A model generated the notes under the pieces. That model did not search any database, had not been told where the DNA came from, and worked only from the letters and a program-made list of their open reading frames with translations. Positions 47,287-56,014 of a stretch of 64,000 nt of DNA are shown here, in pieces. The stretch is from SAR92 clade bacterium H231 (lineage in GTDB: Bacteria; Pseudomonadota; Gammaproteobacteria; Pseudomonadales; Porticoccaceae): positions 124,001 through 188,000 of the forward strand of contig JAOALC010000001.1 of assembly GCA_025153775.1 (NCBI GenBank), in the 5' to 3' direction. Made by a program: the position numbers and the translations under genes. Position 1 is the stretch's first letter. Every line of letters begins with the position of its first letter.

Positions 47287-49386
47287 TTGTTAGACACTGA
47301 TGTCAGAGACAGTATTCAGCAGGGCTATAGGCAATTTTTAAAATCCCGCGAACTCAGCCCCAGGCTGGGACAGAAACAGATGATTGGCGCCATAGCCAAT
47401 GCCCTCAGCGATGATGATGCAGACAAACGCCTGGCCGTTATAGAGGCAGGCACAGGTACGGGTAAAACGGTCGGCTATCTAATGGCCGCACTACCCATAG
47501 CCCGCTCCCTTAAAAAAACGTTGGTAGTAGCTACTGGCACCATTGCACTGCAAGAGCAGCTAATTCATAAAGACCTTCCGGAACTGATGGAGAGCTGCGG
47601 CTGGGACTTCAGCTGCGCCCTGGTTAAAGGCCGCGGCCGCTATGCCTGTAATCTGCGTATGGAGCAGATAATAGACTCGGTCAAATCCAAAGATGCGGGG
47701 TTATTCCTGTTTGAAGATGAGCAGCAATTTAACCCCAATGTAGAGACCGAAGAGCTGTACCGCGAGATGGCTCTGGCTCTGGAAGAGGGCACCTGGGATG
47801 GCGAGCGGGATTCCTGGGAAACCCGGATCAAAGATATCGAATGGCGCGCCCTTACAGTAGACCGCCGTCAGTGCACCGGGCGTCGCTGCAGGTTTGTCAA
47901 TCAGTGCCCCTTCTTTAAAGCGCGCAATGACCTGGATGAAAGTGAAGTTATTGTGGCCAACCATGATTTGGTAATGGCCGATTTGGCGCTGGGTGGCGGC
48001 GCCATACTGCCACCGCCAGAAGACTGCATCTATATTTTTGATGAGGGCCATCGCCTGGGCGATACAGCTGTGCGCCATTTTGGCGCCGAATGTCGCATCA
48101 ACAGCACATTGAGTTGGCTGGAGAGACTGCCCAAGCAGATTAAAGGCCAGACCCCCATATTTGCCAAAGACAGTGCTCTGTCAGATCAGCTGCCGCGCAT
48201 TGAAAAAGAAGCGGGCAAAATTACCGAACTGTTAGCCATGACCTACCCGCTGCTAAAACAATATGTGGACCAGTCAGACCATGCCGAGGGGCGCTATCGT
48301 TTTGCCCATGGCAATGTGGGCCAAGCCATTCGCGATCTGGCCTCGCAGATAACCCTGAGCACCAGCGGCTGGTTAGGGCGCCTGGAGGTGTTGGAAGATA
48401 CCCTCAGCGAAGCCCTCAGTGATAAACAATACCCCGTACCTCTGCCCGATGTGGAGCTGTTTTATCAGCAGGCGGGTAACTGGCTGGGCCGGGCAGAAAA
48501 ATTGTTGGCCCTGTGGGACAGGCTGCATAAAGAGCTTAAGCAAAATGAGATGCCCATGGCCTGCTGGTTAAAGCTGGATGAGGGCGGCGGTGGCAATGTG
48601 GATATCAGTATCAATGCCAGTCCTATTCAGGCTGCAGAAATACTGCGTCAGCAACTCTGGGGTAGCTGCTATGCCGCAGTGGTAACCTCCGCCACACTGC
48701 GCTCACTGGGTAATTTTAGTAGCCTGCAGCGGGAGATTGGCATGCCCAACAGCGCAAACTACCTGTCTGTGGCTGGCGCTTTCAACTATGCCGAAGCCGC
48801 TGTGGTGCGGGTGCCGCCAGATGCGGTGGAAGGCAATAGCGTGGATGAGCACAGTCGCTATATTATCGATAAGTTTGAATCGCTGATTGAAAATAAAGCC
48901 GGCACTTTGCTGTTGTTTTCCTCTAAACGCCAGATGGAACAGGTTTACGATGAACTGTCTCGCGACCTGCATAAACTGATTCTGATTCAGGGGCAGTACT
49001 CTAACCGCGAGATGGTGCGCCTTCACAAAGAGCGTGTTGATCAGGGGCGAACCAGCATTTTAATGGGCCTGGCCAGCTTTGCTGAGGGTGTGGATTTGCC
49101 TGGTGACTACTGCAAACATGTGGTGATTGCCAAGCTGCCCTTTGCCGTGCCAGATGACCCCTTGCAGGAAGCGCTGGCTGAATGGATTGAAGACAATGGC
49201 GGCAACTCATTTTTTGATATTTCACTGCCCATTGCTTCTCTGCGCTTGATTCAGGCCTGTGGCCGTTTACTGCGCACAGAATCGGATACGGGCAGGGTAA
49301 CAATTTTGGATAAGCGACTGGTCACCAAGCGCTATGGCAGCCAGTTAATTAATGCTTTGCCGCCGTTCCGCCGCGAGATTGGTTGA
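47287..49386 (+). CDS. dinG: DinG-type ATP-dependent DNA helicase
   Basis: This is an XPD/DinG superfamily 2 helicase that unwinds DNA 5' to 3', including R-loops and D-loops. The 699-residue protein has Walker A AGTGTGKT at 54-61, the iron-sulfur cysteines Cys121, Cys196, Cys201 and Cys207, DEGH at 252-255, and the C-terminal QACGRLLRTESDTG. The start is a TTG at 47287, 10 bases after AGGGA; an ATG inside would cut into the nucleotide domain. The stop overlaps the yqcC ATG as TGATG. Assignment to DinG rather than YoaA rests on length and neighbours and is not certain. Confidence 0.92.
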   Translation: MLDTDVRDSIQQGYRQFLKSRELSPRLGQKQMIGAIANALSDDDADKRLAVIEAGTGTGKTVGYLMAALPIARSLKKTLVVATGTIALQEQLIHKDLPELMESCGWDFSCALVKGRGRYACNLRMEQIIDSVKSKDAGLFLFEDEQQFNPNVETEELYREMALALEEGTWDGERDSWETRIKDIEWRALTVDRRQCTGRRCRFVNQCPFFKARNDLDESEVIVANHDLVMADLALGGGAILPPPEDCIYIFDEGHRLGDTAVRHFGAECRINSTLSWLERLPKQIKGQTPIFAKDSALSDQLPRIEKEAGKITELLAMTYPLLKQYVDQSDHAEGRYRFAHGNVGQAIRDLASQITLSTSGWLGRLEVLEDTLSEALSDKQYPVPLPDVELFYQQAGNWLGRAEKLLALWDRLHKELKQNEMPMACWLKLDEGGGGNVDISINASPIQAAEILRQQLWGSCYAAVVTSATLRSLGNFSSLQREIGMPNSANYLSVAGAFNYAEAAVVRVPPDAVEGNSVDEHSRYIIDKFESLIENKAGTLLLFSSKRQMEQVYDELSRDLHKLILIQGQYSNREMVRLHKERVDQGRTSILMGLASFAEGVDLPGDYCKHVVIAKLPFAVPDDPLQEALAEWIEDNGGNSFFDISLPIASLRLIQACGRLLRTESDTGRVTILDKRLVTKRYGSQLINALPPFRREIG

Positions 49387-49721
49387 TGGGGGTATATGCA
49401 GACTTGGCAGACCTGCTAAGCGCTCTGTGTGCTGGACTGCAGGATATGGGCCTGTGGCAGGAGCAGAGCCCTTCTGCGGAGGCCCTGGCTAGCACCGAGC
49501 CTTTTGCGGTGGACCAGTTAGCGTTCAACCAATGGCTGCAGTTTATATTTGTGCCACGCTTCAATCAGTTAGTTGCCAGCCAATCGCCGCTGCCCGATAG
49601 TTGCAGTATTGCACCCATGGCTGAGGAATTTTTTAAAGGCCAAAAAAATCTGGATGCACAAAAAAGCGCGGCCCTGCTGGTGCATTTGGCCGCGCTTGAT
49701 CGATTAGTTACCCGCAACTAG
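49386..49721 (+). CDS. yqcC: YqcC family protein (DUF446)
   Basis: The 111-residue protein matches the YqcC family, whose function is unknown; in many genomes it lies beside truC. Hallmarks are LWQEQSPSAEALASTEPFAVD, FNQWLQFIFVPRF and the Pro-Cys region LPDSCSIAPMAEE. It begins in the dinG stop (TGATG), so translation is coupled. The end is shared with deaD: CTAG at 49718-49721 holds both stop codons. Confidence 0.85.
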   Translation: MGVYADLADLLSALCAGLQDMGLWQEQSPSAEALASTEPFAVDQLAFNQWLQFIFVPRFNQLVASQSPLPDSCSIAPMAEEFFKGQKNLDAQKSAALLVHLAALDRLVTRN

Positions 49722-51778
49722 CTTTTGGCTTTTTTGGGCTTCTTGGTGTAGGTCTTTTTCTTCTTGATTGGGCTGCTGCCGTCGGTGGGCTTTTTATCCC
49801 CAAAAGACTTCTTGCCCTTAAATGAACGGCCTTCACCAGAGTCTTTGGCAAACTTGCCGCCGGCAGGCTTCTTCTTGCTAAAATCTCGTTTCTTGGCGGG
49901 CTTTTGTGAATCTGCAGTGCGCTTTTCATCCACGTCGCGGCTGAGGGTTTTCTTAACCCGAGGCTGGCGTGGCTTATCTTCTTGCTGTTCAGGTGCCGCT
50001 TTTGAGGGCGCAGCATTGGGATTGTAAACGCTGATGCGCATGGGTTTGGCACAGACCCTAACCTTTTTGAGGTGTTTAAGCAGGTCTTCTGGCATGCCGT
50101 CTGGCAGATCAACGGTGCTGTAATCGTCGTGAAGTTTGATAGCACCAATATAGCGGCTGCTGATATCGGCCTCATTGGCAATAGCGCCGACAATATTGGA
50201 TGGCGTGATGCCGTCATTGTTGCCCACTTCCAGCCGGTAGGTGACCATGCCTATGTCGTTGCCATTTTCATCGCGAAGACCTGGGTCTCTCTGTGGGCGG
50301 TCATCTCGCTGGGGGCGGTCATCTCGCCGCGGGCTATCGTCTCGCTGCTGGCGTTCTTCTCGCCGCGGGCGCTCTTCTCTGCGAGGTCGATCATCTCGCT
50401 TAGAGCGCTCATCGCGACGACTCTCTTTGCGATCGCGGTTATTCTCACGGGGTGCAACAATATTATCCAGCTTGGGAAATAGCGGGCGCTCTTTCTGGTT
50501 TTCATAGGTCAGAGCCGCGGCAATATCCGCCATATCCAGCTCGTTCTCAGCGGCAAACTTGGTGATCAGGTCGCGGAATTTATCTAGGCGCGGAGTCTCC
50601 AGCGTCTTTACCAGTTGGTCAGTGAAGTGCTGAATACGCTGATTGCTGACCTGCTCATTGCTGGGCATGGTCAATGGGGTAATAGACTGGCGTGTCGACT
50701 TCTCAATCGAACGCAGCAGGCGAGTCTCTTTAGGCGTGATAAACAAAATCGCCTTGCCATCACGACCAGCACGGCCGGTGCGACCAATACGGTGCACATA
50801 GGACTCATTGTCATAAGGGATATCAAAATTAATTACATGACTGATGCGCTCAACATCCAAACCGCGGGCGGCCACATCGGTAGCCACAACCACATCTACC
50901 TGGCCTTTCTTAAGGCGGTTGATAGTGCGCTCGCGCAATGCCTGGCTCAAATCGCCATTGAGGGCTGCAGAGGAAAAGCCACGAGCCTCGAGACGCTCGG
51001 CAATATCCACAGTTGAAGATTTGGTGCGCACAAAAATAATCATGCCATCAAAGCTTTCAACTTCCAGAACCCGGGTCAGAGCATCCATCTTCTGGTGTGC
51101 TTTTACCGTCACATACTGCTGTTCAATACGCTCTACAGTTTTAGTCTTCGACTCGATGCTTACTCGCTCAGCATCGCCAAGATATTTCTCGGCAACCCGG
51201 CGAATTTGATTGGGCATGGTGGCAGAGAACAGCGCGCGCTGACATTCAGGTGGAGTCTGGGCCAGAATGGTTTCAACATCATCAATAAAGCCCATACGCA
51301 GCATTTCGTCTGCTTCATCCAGAATCAGCCCTTTAATCTGGCTGAGATCCAGGCTGCGACGACGCAAATGGTCGAGCATACGACCAGGGGTACCCACCAC
51401 AACCTGCACACCGCGCTTAAGGCTGCGCAGCTGGCCACCAATATCGGCACCACCATAAATGGGCAACACATTGAAGCCTTTCATATATTTGGCATAGCTT
51501 TGGAAAGCCTCAGCCACCTGAATAGCTAACTCACGGGTCGGTGTCAGCACCAGAATCTGTGGTGATCTCTGCTTCTCATCAATCTTGCTCAAAAACGGCA
51601 GTGCAAAAGCAGCGGTCTTACCCGTACCAGTCTGGGCAGTGCCCAACAGGTTTTTGCCGTCTAGCAGAATAGGAATACTCTGCGCTTGAACAGGGGAGGG
51701 TTGCTCGTAACCCAGCTGCTTAACAGCCTTGAGAACGGGAGCAGAGAGACTTAAAGATTCGAAGTCAGGGGATGACAT
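49718..51778 (-). CDS. deaD: DEAD-box RNA helicase of the DeaD/CsdA type
   Basis: DeaD remodels RNA in ribosome assembly and mRNA decay, especially in the cold. The 686-residue protein has the Q motif, Walker A AQTGTGKT at 48-55, PTRELA, DEAD at 154-157, SAT, and HRIGRTGRAGRDG, then the DbpA-type RNA-binding domain near 540-600 (YRLEVGNNDGITPSNIVGAI). Between them is an Arg/Asp/Glu repeat region (about 455-510) and the tail is Lys-rich. The 246-base gap above the start (51779-52024) shows no clear promoter or terminator. Confidence 0.95.
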   Translation of the reverse strand: MSSPDFESLSLSAPVLKAVKQLGYEQPSPVQAQSIPILLDGKNLLGTAQTGTGKTAAFALPFLSKIDEKQRSPQILVLTPTRELAIQVAEAFQSYAKYMKGFNVLPIYGGADIGGQLRSLKRGVQVVVGTPGRMLDHLRRRSLDLSQIKGLILDEADEMLRMGFIDDVETILAQTPPECQRALFSATMPNQIRRVAEKYLGDAERVSIESKTKTVERIEQQYVTVKAHQKMDALTRVLEVESFDGMIIFVRTKSSTVDIAERLEARGFSSAALNGDLSQALRERTINRLKKGQVDVVVATDVAARGLDVERISHVINFDIPYDNESYVHRIGRTGRAGRDGKAILFITPKETRLLRSIEKSTRQSITPLTMPSNEQVSNQRIQHFTDQLVKTLETPRLDKFRDLITKFAAENELDMADIAAALTYENQKERPLFPKLDNIVAPRENNRDRKESRRDERSKRDDRPRREERPRREERQQRDDSPRRDDRPQRDDRPQRDPGLRDENGNDIGMVTYRLEVGNNDGITPSNIVGAIANEADISSRYIGAIKLHDDYSTVDLPDGMPEDLLKHLKKVRVCAKPMRISVYNPNAAPSKAAPEQQEDKPRQPRVKKTLSRDVDEKRTADSQKPAKKRDFSKKKPAGGKFAKDSGEGRSFKGKKSFGDKKPTDGSSPIKKKKTYTKKPKKAKS
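50295..50418 (-). repeat. Degenerate 18-base in-frame repeat in deaD
   Basis: About seven copies of an 18-base unit encode RDDRPQ, RDDRPR and REERPR-like blocks. The repeated ATCTCGC on the plus strand shows it clearly. The charge-alternating product is disordered and likely to bind RNA. Confidence 0.8.
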
Positions 51779-52024
51779 TAATTTACCTGTGGCTTGGGGT
51801 GATTAGACCCCCGATTGAGAGGCCGCGGAGTATACGCGTAAGTGGTTAATTTTTATAGTGGTTTTGGGGTTATTTTTGGTGGGGTTCGCGACTGCAGTAA
51901 TGAGTTACAAGCAATGATTTCGGTAATAATTTCAGATTTGACAGAATTGGCAATAAAGCACAGTTCGTGAGTTTTATGATGGGTTTGTTGCAGTTGTTGG
52001 TAGCAAGATTAAAACGGATAGAAA

Positions 52025-52312
52025 CTATTCAGCAGAAAGTGGCGTTACCTTAAGCTCGTGACGGTGTTGTTCCGCTTGCCAAAGATCAAATTGAGCCTGT
52101 TGATTTACCCAGCTCTCTGATGAGGTGTTAAAGGCAATTGAGAGCCGCACGGCCATCTCGGGGCTGATTCCCGCTTTGCCATTAATAATGCATGACAAGG
52201 TTTTTCTGCTGACGCCAAGCGCTTTAGCAGCACTTGTTACCGAGAGGTTTAAGGGGTCAATACATAGTTCTTTTAAAATAAGCCCAGGGTGGGGAGGGTT
52301 GTGCATCAGCAT
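52025..52312 (-). CDS. higA: HigA-type antitoxin, XRE family
   Basis: HigA neutralises HigB and represses their shared promoter. The 95-residue protein begins [12 protein letters not shown], a hallmark of the HigA/VapI group, and has a Cro/C1 helix-turn-helix at about 26-52 ([20 protein letters not shown]). The ATG at 52312, after GAGGA, is 9 bases downstream of the higB stop, so toxin comes first, as is usual for hig loci. Confidence 0.92.
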   Translation of the reverse strand: MLMHNPPHPGLILKELCIDPLNLSVTSAAKALGVSRKTLSCIINGKAGISPEMAVRLSIAFNTSSESWVNQQAQFDLWQAEQHRHELKVTPLSAE

Positions 52313-52321
52313 AATAATTCC

Positions 52322-52600
52322 TCAATGATAATCTTCGTAATTTACTACCTCGGCATGCTCTCCGTTGAAGCGAAATGTGACACGCCAATTACCGCTGACT
52401 CGCACAGACCATATATCAGATCTGTTTCCGGACAGCCGATGTAAAAAAAGACCTGGAAGATTCATATCTTTAGGGGTTAAAGCCGCATTGAGTTGGGCGA
52501 GAATTAATCGCAACCTTTTACCATGCTTGGCTTGTATTCCAGACTTTATGCCGGTTTTGAAGTACAGCTCTAAACCTTTGTGCTTGAAGCTTCGAATCAT
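52322..52600 (-). CDS. higB: HigB-type toxin, RelE/ParE superfamily
   Basis: HigB is a ribosome-dependent mRNA interferase. The start ATG at 52600 gives 92 residues beginning IRSFKHKGLELYF, where the family starts; an ATG at 52642 would add 14 residues that lack similarity. The middle has IQAKHGKRLRLILAQLNAAL and the end HRLSGNRSDIWSVRVSGNWR and VTFRF, the typical RelE fold with a conserved arginine. A short inverted repeat lies just upstream. Confidence 0.92.
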   Translation of the reverse strand: MIRSFKHKGLELYFKTGIKSGIQAKHGKRLRLILAQLNAALTPKDMNLPGLFLHRLSGNRSDIWSVRVSGNWRVTFRFNGEHAEVVNYEDYH

Positions 52601-52614
52601 TTTCAAGAATTGTA

Positions 52615-52632
52615 ACCTGTAACGTAACAGGT
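52615..52632 (-). promoter_or_regulatory. Candidate HigA operator
   Basis: ACCTGT and ACAGGT are perfect 6-base inverted arms separated by six bases, 15-32 bases upstream of the higB ATG. The surrounding bases also carry GTAAC three times on the plus strand. Position and symmetry suit autorepression by HigA. No clear promoter boxes are seen around it. Confidence 0.5.
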
Positions 52633-52880
52633 GTCTATTCATGGTGGCTAATGGTTTGTCAGATTAGCATTCTGAAGTAAGTTTTCTGAGGCATAGCTCC
52701 CAGTGATTTTAGGCGTGGATAACAGCTGAGGCTGCCTGTTTGATTAGAGCAGGGTGATTAGTCTTATTAATAATCCCTATAACTACCCGTCCGCTACCCA
52801 TGACCCATTATTTGGGTTTAAATAGACAGCATAAAAACTGGCAGATCAGATGCCAAAAAATCAATCTTTAGGATACTCCC

Positions 52881-53573
52881 ATGAGTGAACTCTACCTAGT
52901 CCGCCACGCCCAGGCTTCATTTGGCGCGGCCAACTATGATCAGCTATCTGACCTCGGCCACCAGCAGTCCCGCTGGTTGGGTGACCATCTGGGCATGCGT
53001 GGTATGGCATTCGATCAGCTGGTAGTAGGGGATATGGTGCGCCACCATGAAACCATGAATGGTATCTGTGCGGGCATGGCCGTCGATGGTACAGAGCGGT
53101 TGGTGATACCCGGGCTTAATGAATATAACTTTGTTGCCATGACCGAGTCCTATGCACAGGCCAATGGCGATGATCCATTGATTAAAGCCATCGCCGATAA
53201 CCCCGAAGACAAGAGGCATCATTTTAGGCTACTGCGCAAAGTGCTGACCCTATGGACTCAGGACAGGGTAGAGAATGTGCCAGAGACCTGGGCACAGTTT
53301 AAGGGCAGGGTGCTGGATGCCCAGCAGCAGATTATGGCAATGTCCAACAGTAGCAATCGCATTTTAGCTATTGGGTCTGGCGGGTCCATAAGTACTTTTG
53401 TGGGGCTGGTACTGGGGATTCCGGATGAGAATATCTTTGACCTAAACCTGCAGTATAAGAATACAGCGATCAGTCATTTTTTCTTTAATCAGCACAAGAT
53501 GAATTTGACAGGGTTTAATGGCATACCCCATTTGGATACCAATGACATGGAGCAGTATGTGACTTATGGTTAG
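52881..53573 (+). CDS. Histidine phosphatase family protein
   Basis: The 230-residue protein is a member of the phosphoglycerate mutase-like histidine phosphatases. The catalytic RHA motif is in YLVRHAQASFG near the N terminus (His9), QLSDLGHQQSRWLGDHL follows, and a second basic region HH(E)T lies near 53. A later GSGGS replaces the GHG often seen near the second catalytic histidine, so activity is uncertain. Substrate cannot be inferred. It lies alone in the pocket between two toxin-antitoxin pairs. Confidence 0.85.
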   Translation: MSELYLVRHAQASFGAANYDQLSDLGHQQSRWLGDHLGMRGMAFDQLVVGDMVRHHETMNGICAGMAVDGTERLVIPGLNEYNFVAMTESYAQANGDDPLIKAIADNPEDKRHHFRLLRKVLTLWTQDRVENVPETWAQFKGRVLDAQQQIMAMSNSSNRILAIGSGGSISTFVGLVLGIPDENIFDLNLQYKNTAISHFFFNQHKMNLTGFNGIPHLDTNDMEQYVTYG

Positions 53574-53687
53574 GCCGTTCATCCCTCCGTATTAATACAT
53601 TCTGGTTATTTAGTTTACACAAATATATTCCTATTATTTCTACGGTGCTTTTAATCTCAAAAGTACATAACAAAAGGAGTATTCAGG

Positions 53688-54428
53688 ATGAAAACCTTTT
53701 TGAAGACAGGGGTCTACCTATGCTTGGTATGCCCTCTTTTTGCTGTATCTAACCCAATAACCTCAATAGATCCACAGAAATTAGAGCGCCTGTTCCAGCC
53801 TATTCATCAAAGCGTTAGAGATAAAGCGTATCGTGAAAATAACTACTCTATCAAACGTGCTACCTATTTTTCTAAGCGTCACCGAATTGTAGAAGCTGAT
53901 CTAGACTTATTAGCCGAAAAATTGGGGCCTTTTTTACTCAATCCATTTGAAGATGTTGAACTTGTGGTTGAGGCTGACAATATCAGGGATCAGCACAGCG
54001 GTACTACTCGTGTCTGGGTGGGGAAGAAACTATCTGGACGGATTGATACTGAGGATTTGCGACTTAGTAAGGAGTTAAAGAAACAACTCAATTCGGTAAA
54101 TTTATATATCCATGCCGAGAGAGTAGAGAATGAGGGAGGTGACTTTTCTCAGCCGGCAATTAGTCCTGACCTTTCCAAGCCTAGTGTTAGCAATGTGATT
54201 TATGTAACAGGCGAAATTAGCCACTTCAATTCCCGGTATCAGATATTACCTGCAGATAATTCATTTAAAAAATACCTCATTATCGAATTAGATAGGCAAA
54301 AACGTCTTATATCTGGTTCCAGTGAGGAAGCTCAAAGACGACGTGATGCTCACATGGAGTTTGAGCGGAGGTTGCTTGAGGAGGAAGAAGAGCGCAAAGC
54401 TAGACAGACAAGCATCAAGGAGGATTAA
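53688..54428 (+). CDS. Secreted or periplasmic orphan protein of unknown function
   Basis: I do not recognise this 246-residue protein. It has a signal peptide (about 1-20, MKTFLKTGVYLCLVCPLFAV), no lipobox after the hydrophobic core, a central mixed alpha/beta part (LLNPFEDVELVVEADNIRD) and a highly charged C-terminal helix (RRLLEEEEERKARQ). A ribosome site AAAGGAG lies 9 bases before the ATG. Base composition is more AT-rich than its neighbours and codon choice differs, which hints at transfer. It has no partner gene close by in the same direction. Confidence 0.8.
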   Translation: MKTFLKTGVYLCLVCPLFAVSNPITSIDPQKLERLFQPIHQSVRDKAYRENNYSIKRATYFSKRHRIVEADLDLLAEKLGPFLLNPFEDVELVVEADNIRDQHSGTTRVWVGKKLSGRIDTEDLRLSKELKKQLNSVNLYIHAERVENEGGDFSQPAISPDLSKPSVSNVIYVTGEISHFNSRYQILPADNSFKKYLIIELDRQKRLISGSSEEAQRRRDAHMEFERRLLEEEEERKARQTSIKED

Positions 54429-54491
54429 ACTGTGAAGATATGACCCTGTCTCTTCACCAACTTCTAAAAAACCAGTCCTTAGTACAATTGG

Positions 54492-54755
54492 TTAGTTGCC
54501 TTTGTAAATGTTAGTCCTGTGGCCAACTTTTACGACCTGAATCACCAGTCTAGCATCCTGAATTTCATAGATTATTCGATAGAGCCCAACACGCACTCGG
54601 TATTGCTGCATATTTGAAAGTTTAAGGCAGCCCTCTGATCTGGGGTTATCTGCCAGCAGACCAATTTGTGCAAGAATGCGCTGCACATCTCGATTGGCAA
54701 TATTCCTTAAATCCTTAGCTACCGACTTTTTGAAAGTGACTTTATATTTTGCCAT
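54492..54755 (-). CDS. RelE/ParE-family toxin
   Basis: The 87-residue protein is a RelE-type toxin: YKVTFKKSVAKDLRNIANRD, LADNPRSEGCLKLSNMQQYR, and the core VRVGLYRIIYEIQD with RVGLYRI(I)Y. The catalytic-type arginines are present. RelE members cut mRNA on the ribosome whereas ParE members inhibit gyrase; this cannot be told from sequence alone. It overlaps the antitoxin end by 14 bases and is translated after it. Confidence 0.9.
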   Translation of the reverse strand: MAKYKVTFKKSVAKDLRNIANRDVQRILAQIGLLADNPRSEGCLKLSNMQQYRVRVGLYRIIYEIQDARLVIQVVKVGHRTNIYKGN

Positions 54756-54975
54756 GCTTTTTTAAGTCATTAAGTAGAGTTTCATAGCTCATCTCAGGTT
54801 CGTTCACTCTGTCGGTAAACGCCTGAAGATCTTCCTGGTCTTCAGTTAGATGAACTCGCACTGCTTCATTGACCAGGTCTGATACGGACAGGTGGGTCGA
54901 AGCGGCTTTGAGCCTTAATGCTTGGTGGATAGCAGGGTCAAAATAGACTGTCGATCTTTTGGATAAATTACTCAT
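54742..54975 (-). CDS. Ribbon-helix-helix antitoxin
   Basis: The 77-residue protein has an N-terminal ribbon-helix-helix DNA-binding fold (KRSTVYFDPAIHQALRLKAA) of the CopG/Arc type and an acidic C-terminal part (LTEDQEDLQAFTDRVNEPE) that should wrap the toxin. The ATG at 54975 is chosen over the one at 55002, because the latter lies within the predicted -10 box and above the predicted transcript start. The partner toxin gene follows with 14 bases of overlap. Confidence 0.88.
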   Translation of the reverse strand: MSNLSKRSTVYFDPAIHQALRLKAASTHLSVSDLVNEAVRVHLTEDQEDLQAFTDRVNEPEMSYETLLNDLKKHGKI

Positions 54976-55000
54976 GGCGCAATCTTCGTTTAAAAACCCC

Positions 55001-55029
55001 ATTTTAACGCTATAACGTTATAGCGTCAA
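55001..55029 (-). promoter_or_regulatory. Promoter and palindromic operator of the RHH/RelE pair
   Basis: On the minus strand TTGACG (55029-55024) and TAAAAT (55006-55001) are separated by exactly 17 bases, a strong sigma-70 promoter. The 20-base perfect palindrome ACGCTATAACGTTATAGCGT (55007-55026) fills the spacer and overlaps the -35 box. Transcription would begin near 54994, about 18 bases before the ATG. Repression by the ribbon-helix-helix antitoxin is the simplest reading. Confidence 0.85.
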
Positions 55030-55216
55030 AAAGATATTTTCAACTCAGATAGTTTAATAAGAAAATTTCTCGATTCGAGTTCTCTGAGCGTCTTAGCACC
55101 AACGCAAGAACCCAACAGTCCCATTCCCCCTAGTTGCCCAGCCCACCACGGGTTAAACTACCGACCAGCAAATAAAACCAATAACAATGAATAACTGACT
55201 ATTAAGGAATCGAACA

Positions 55217-55984
55217 GTGACTACAGAATTTGATATGAGCGGCAAAGTGGCCATGGTAACCGGCGCATCCAGTGGTTTTGGGGTGCACTTTGCGAAGATT
55301 ATGGCGGCGCGTGGGGCCAAGGTAGTAGTGGCGGCCCGCCGTGTTGAGCGGCTTGAGGCGCTGGTGGCTGAGATTAAAGCTGATGGCGGTGAGGCTCTGG
55401 CTGTGGCTATGGATGTGACTGATTCGGCGTCTATTATTGCGGCTTTTGATCAGGCTGAGGCGGCTTTTGGCACTGTGACTATGTTGGCTAATAATGCTGG
55501 TGTAGCAGATATTCGCAGTGCACTAAAGATTGGTGAGGATGACTGGGACAAGATGATCGACACTAATCTTAAGGGCGTTTGGATTGCCGGCCAGCAGGCC
55601 GCTAAGCGCATGATTGAGGCCGGTGTGAGTGGCAGCATTGTAAACACTGCGTCTATTTTGGGTTTGCGTGTGGCTTTTGGTCAGGCGAGCTACAGTGCCT
55701 CTAAAGCGGCGGTGATTCAGCTGACTAAGTCTATGGCGCTGGAGTGGGCGGGCAAAGGTGTGCGTGTTAATGCGCTGTGCCCAGGGTACTTCTTGACTGA
55801 GATGACGGCGGCTGCCTTTGATTCGCCAGAAGCTCAGGCTTACTTGAACTCGTCCCCTGCGGGTCGTCCTGGTGGTATGGATGAGATGACGGCGCCGTTT
55901 TTGCTGTTGGCTAGTGATGCGGGGTCCTATCTGCACGGTGTTGCATTGCCGGTGGATGGTGGGCAATCTATAGGCCGTATGTAA
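55217..55984 (+). CDS. Short-chain dehydrogenase/reductase
   Basis: The 255-residue protein is a classical SDR. The NAD(P) loop is TGASSGFG, followed by NNAGVAD, the catalytic Ser (NTASILG), and YSASK with Tyr and Lys; the C-terminal part is ALCPGYFLTEM and LPVDGGQSIGRM. It starts with GTG at 55217 after AAGGA; an ATG at 55235 is possible. The substrate is unknown. Its neighbour pdxH follows after 30 bases. Confidence 0.9.
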   Translation: MTTEFDMSGKVAMVTGASSGFGVHFAKIMAARGAKVVVAARRVERLEALVAEIKADGGEALAVAMDVTDSASIIAAFDQAEAAFGTVTMLANNAGVADIRSALKIGEDDWDKMIDTNLKGVWIAGQQAAKRMIEAGVSGSIVNTASILGLRVAFGQASYSASKAAVIQLTKSMALEWAGKGVRVNALCPGYFLTEMTAAAFDSPEAQAYLNSSPAGRPGGMDEMTAPFLLLASDAGSYLHGVALPVDGGQSIGRM

Positions 55985-56014
55985 ATCTCTTAAACCGACG
56001 GAAATGGCAAGGCT

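Noticed and set aside
50295-50418. Tandem units in deaD as a CRISPR array
   Set aside because: The units are in frame, about 18 bases, without unique spacers, and encode RD/RE repeats of the protein.
53614-53637. TTTACA and TATTAT as promoter boxes of the orphan gene at 53688
   Set aside because: The spacing is only 12 bases, too short for a sigma-70 promoter.
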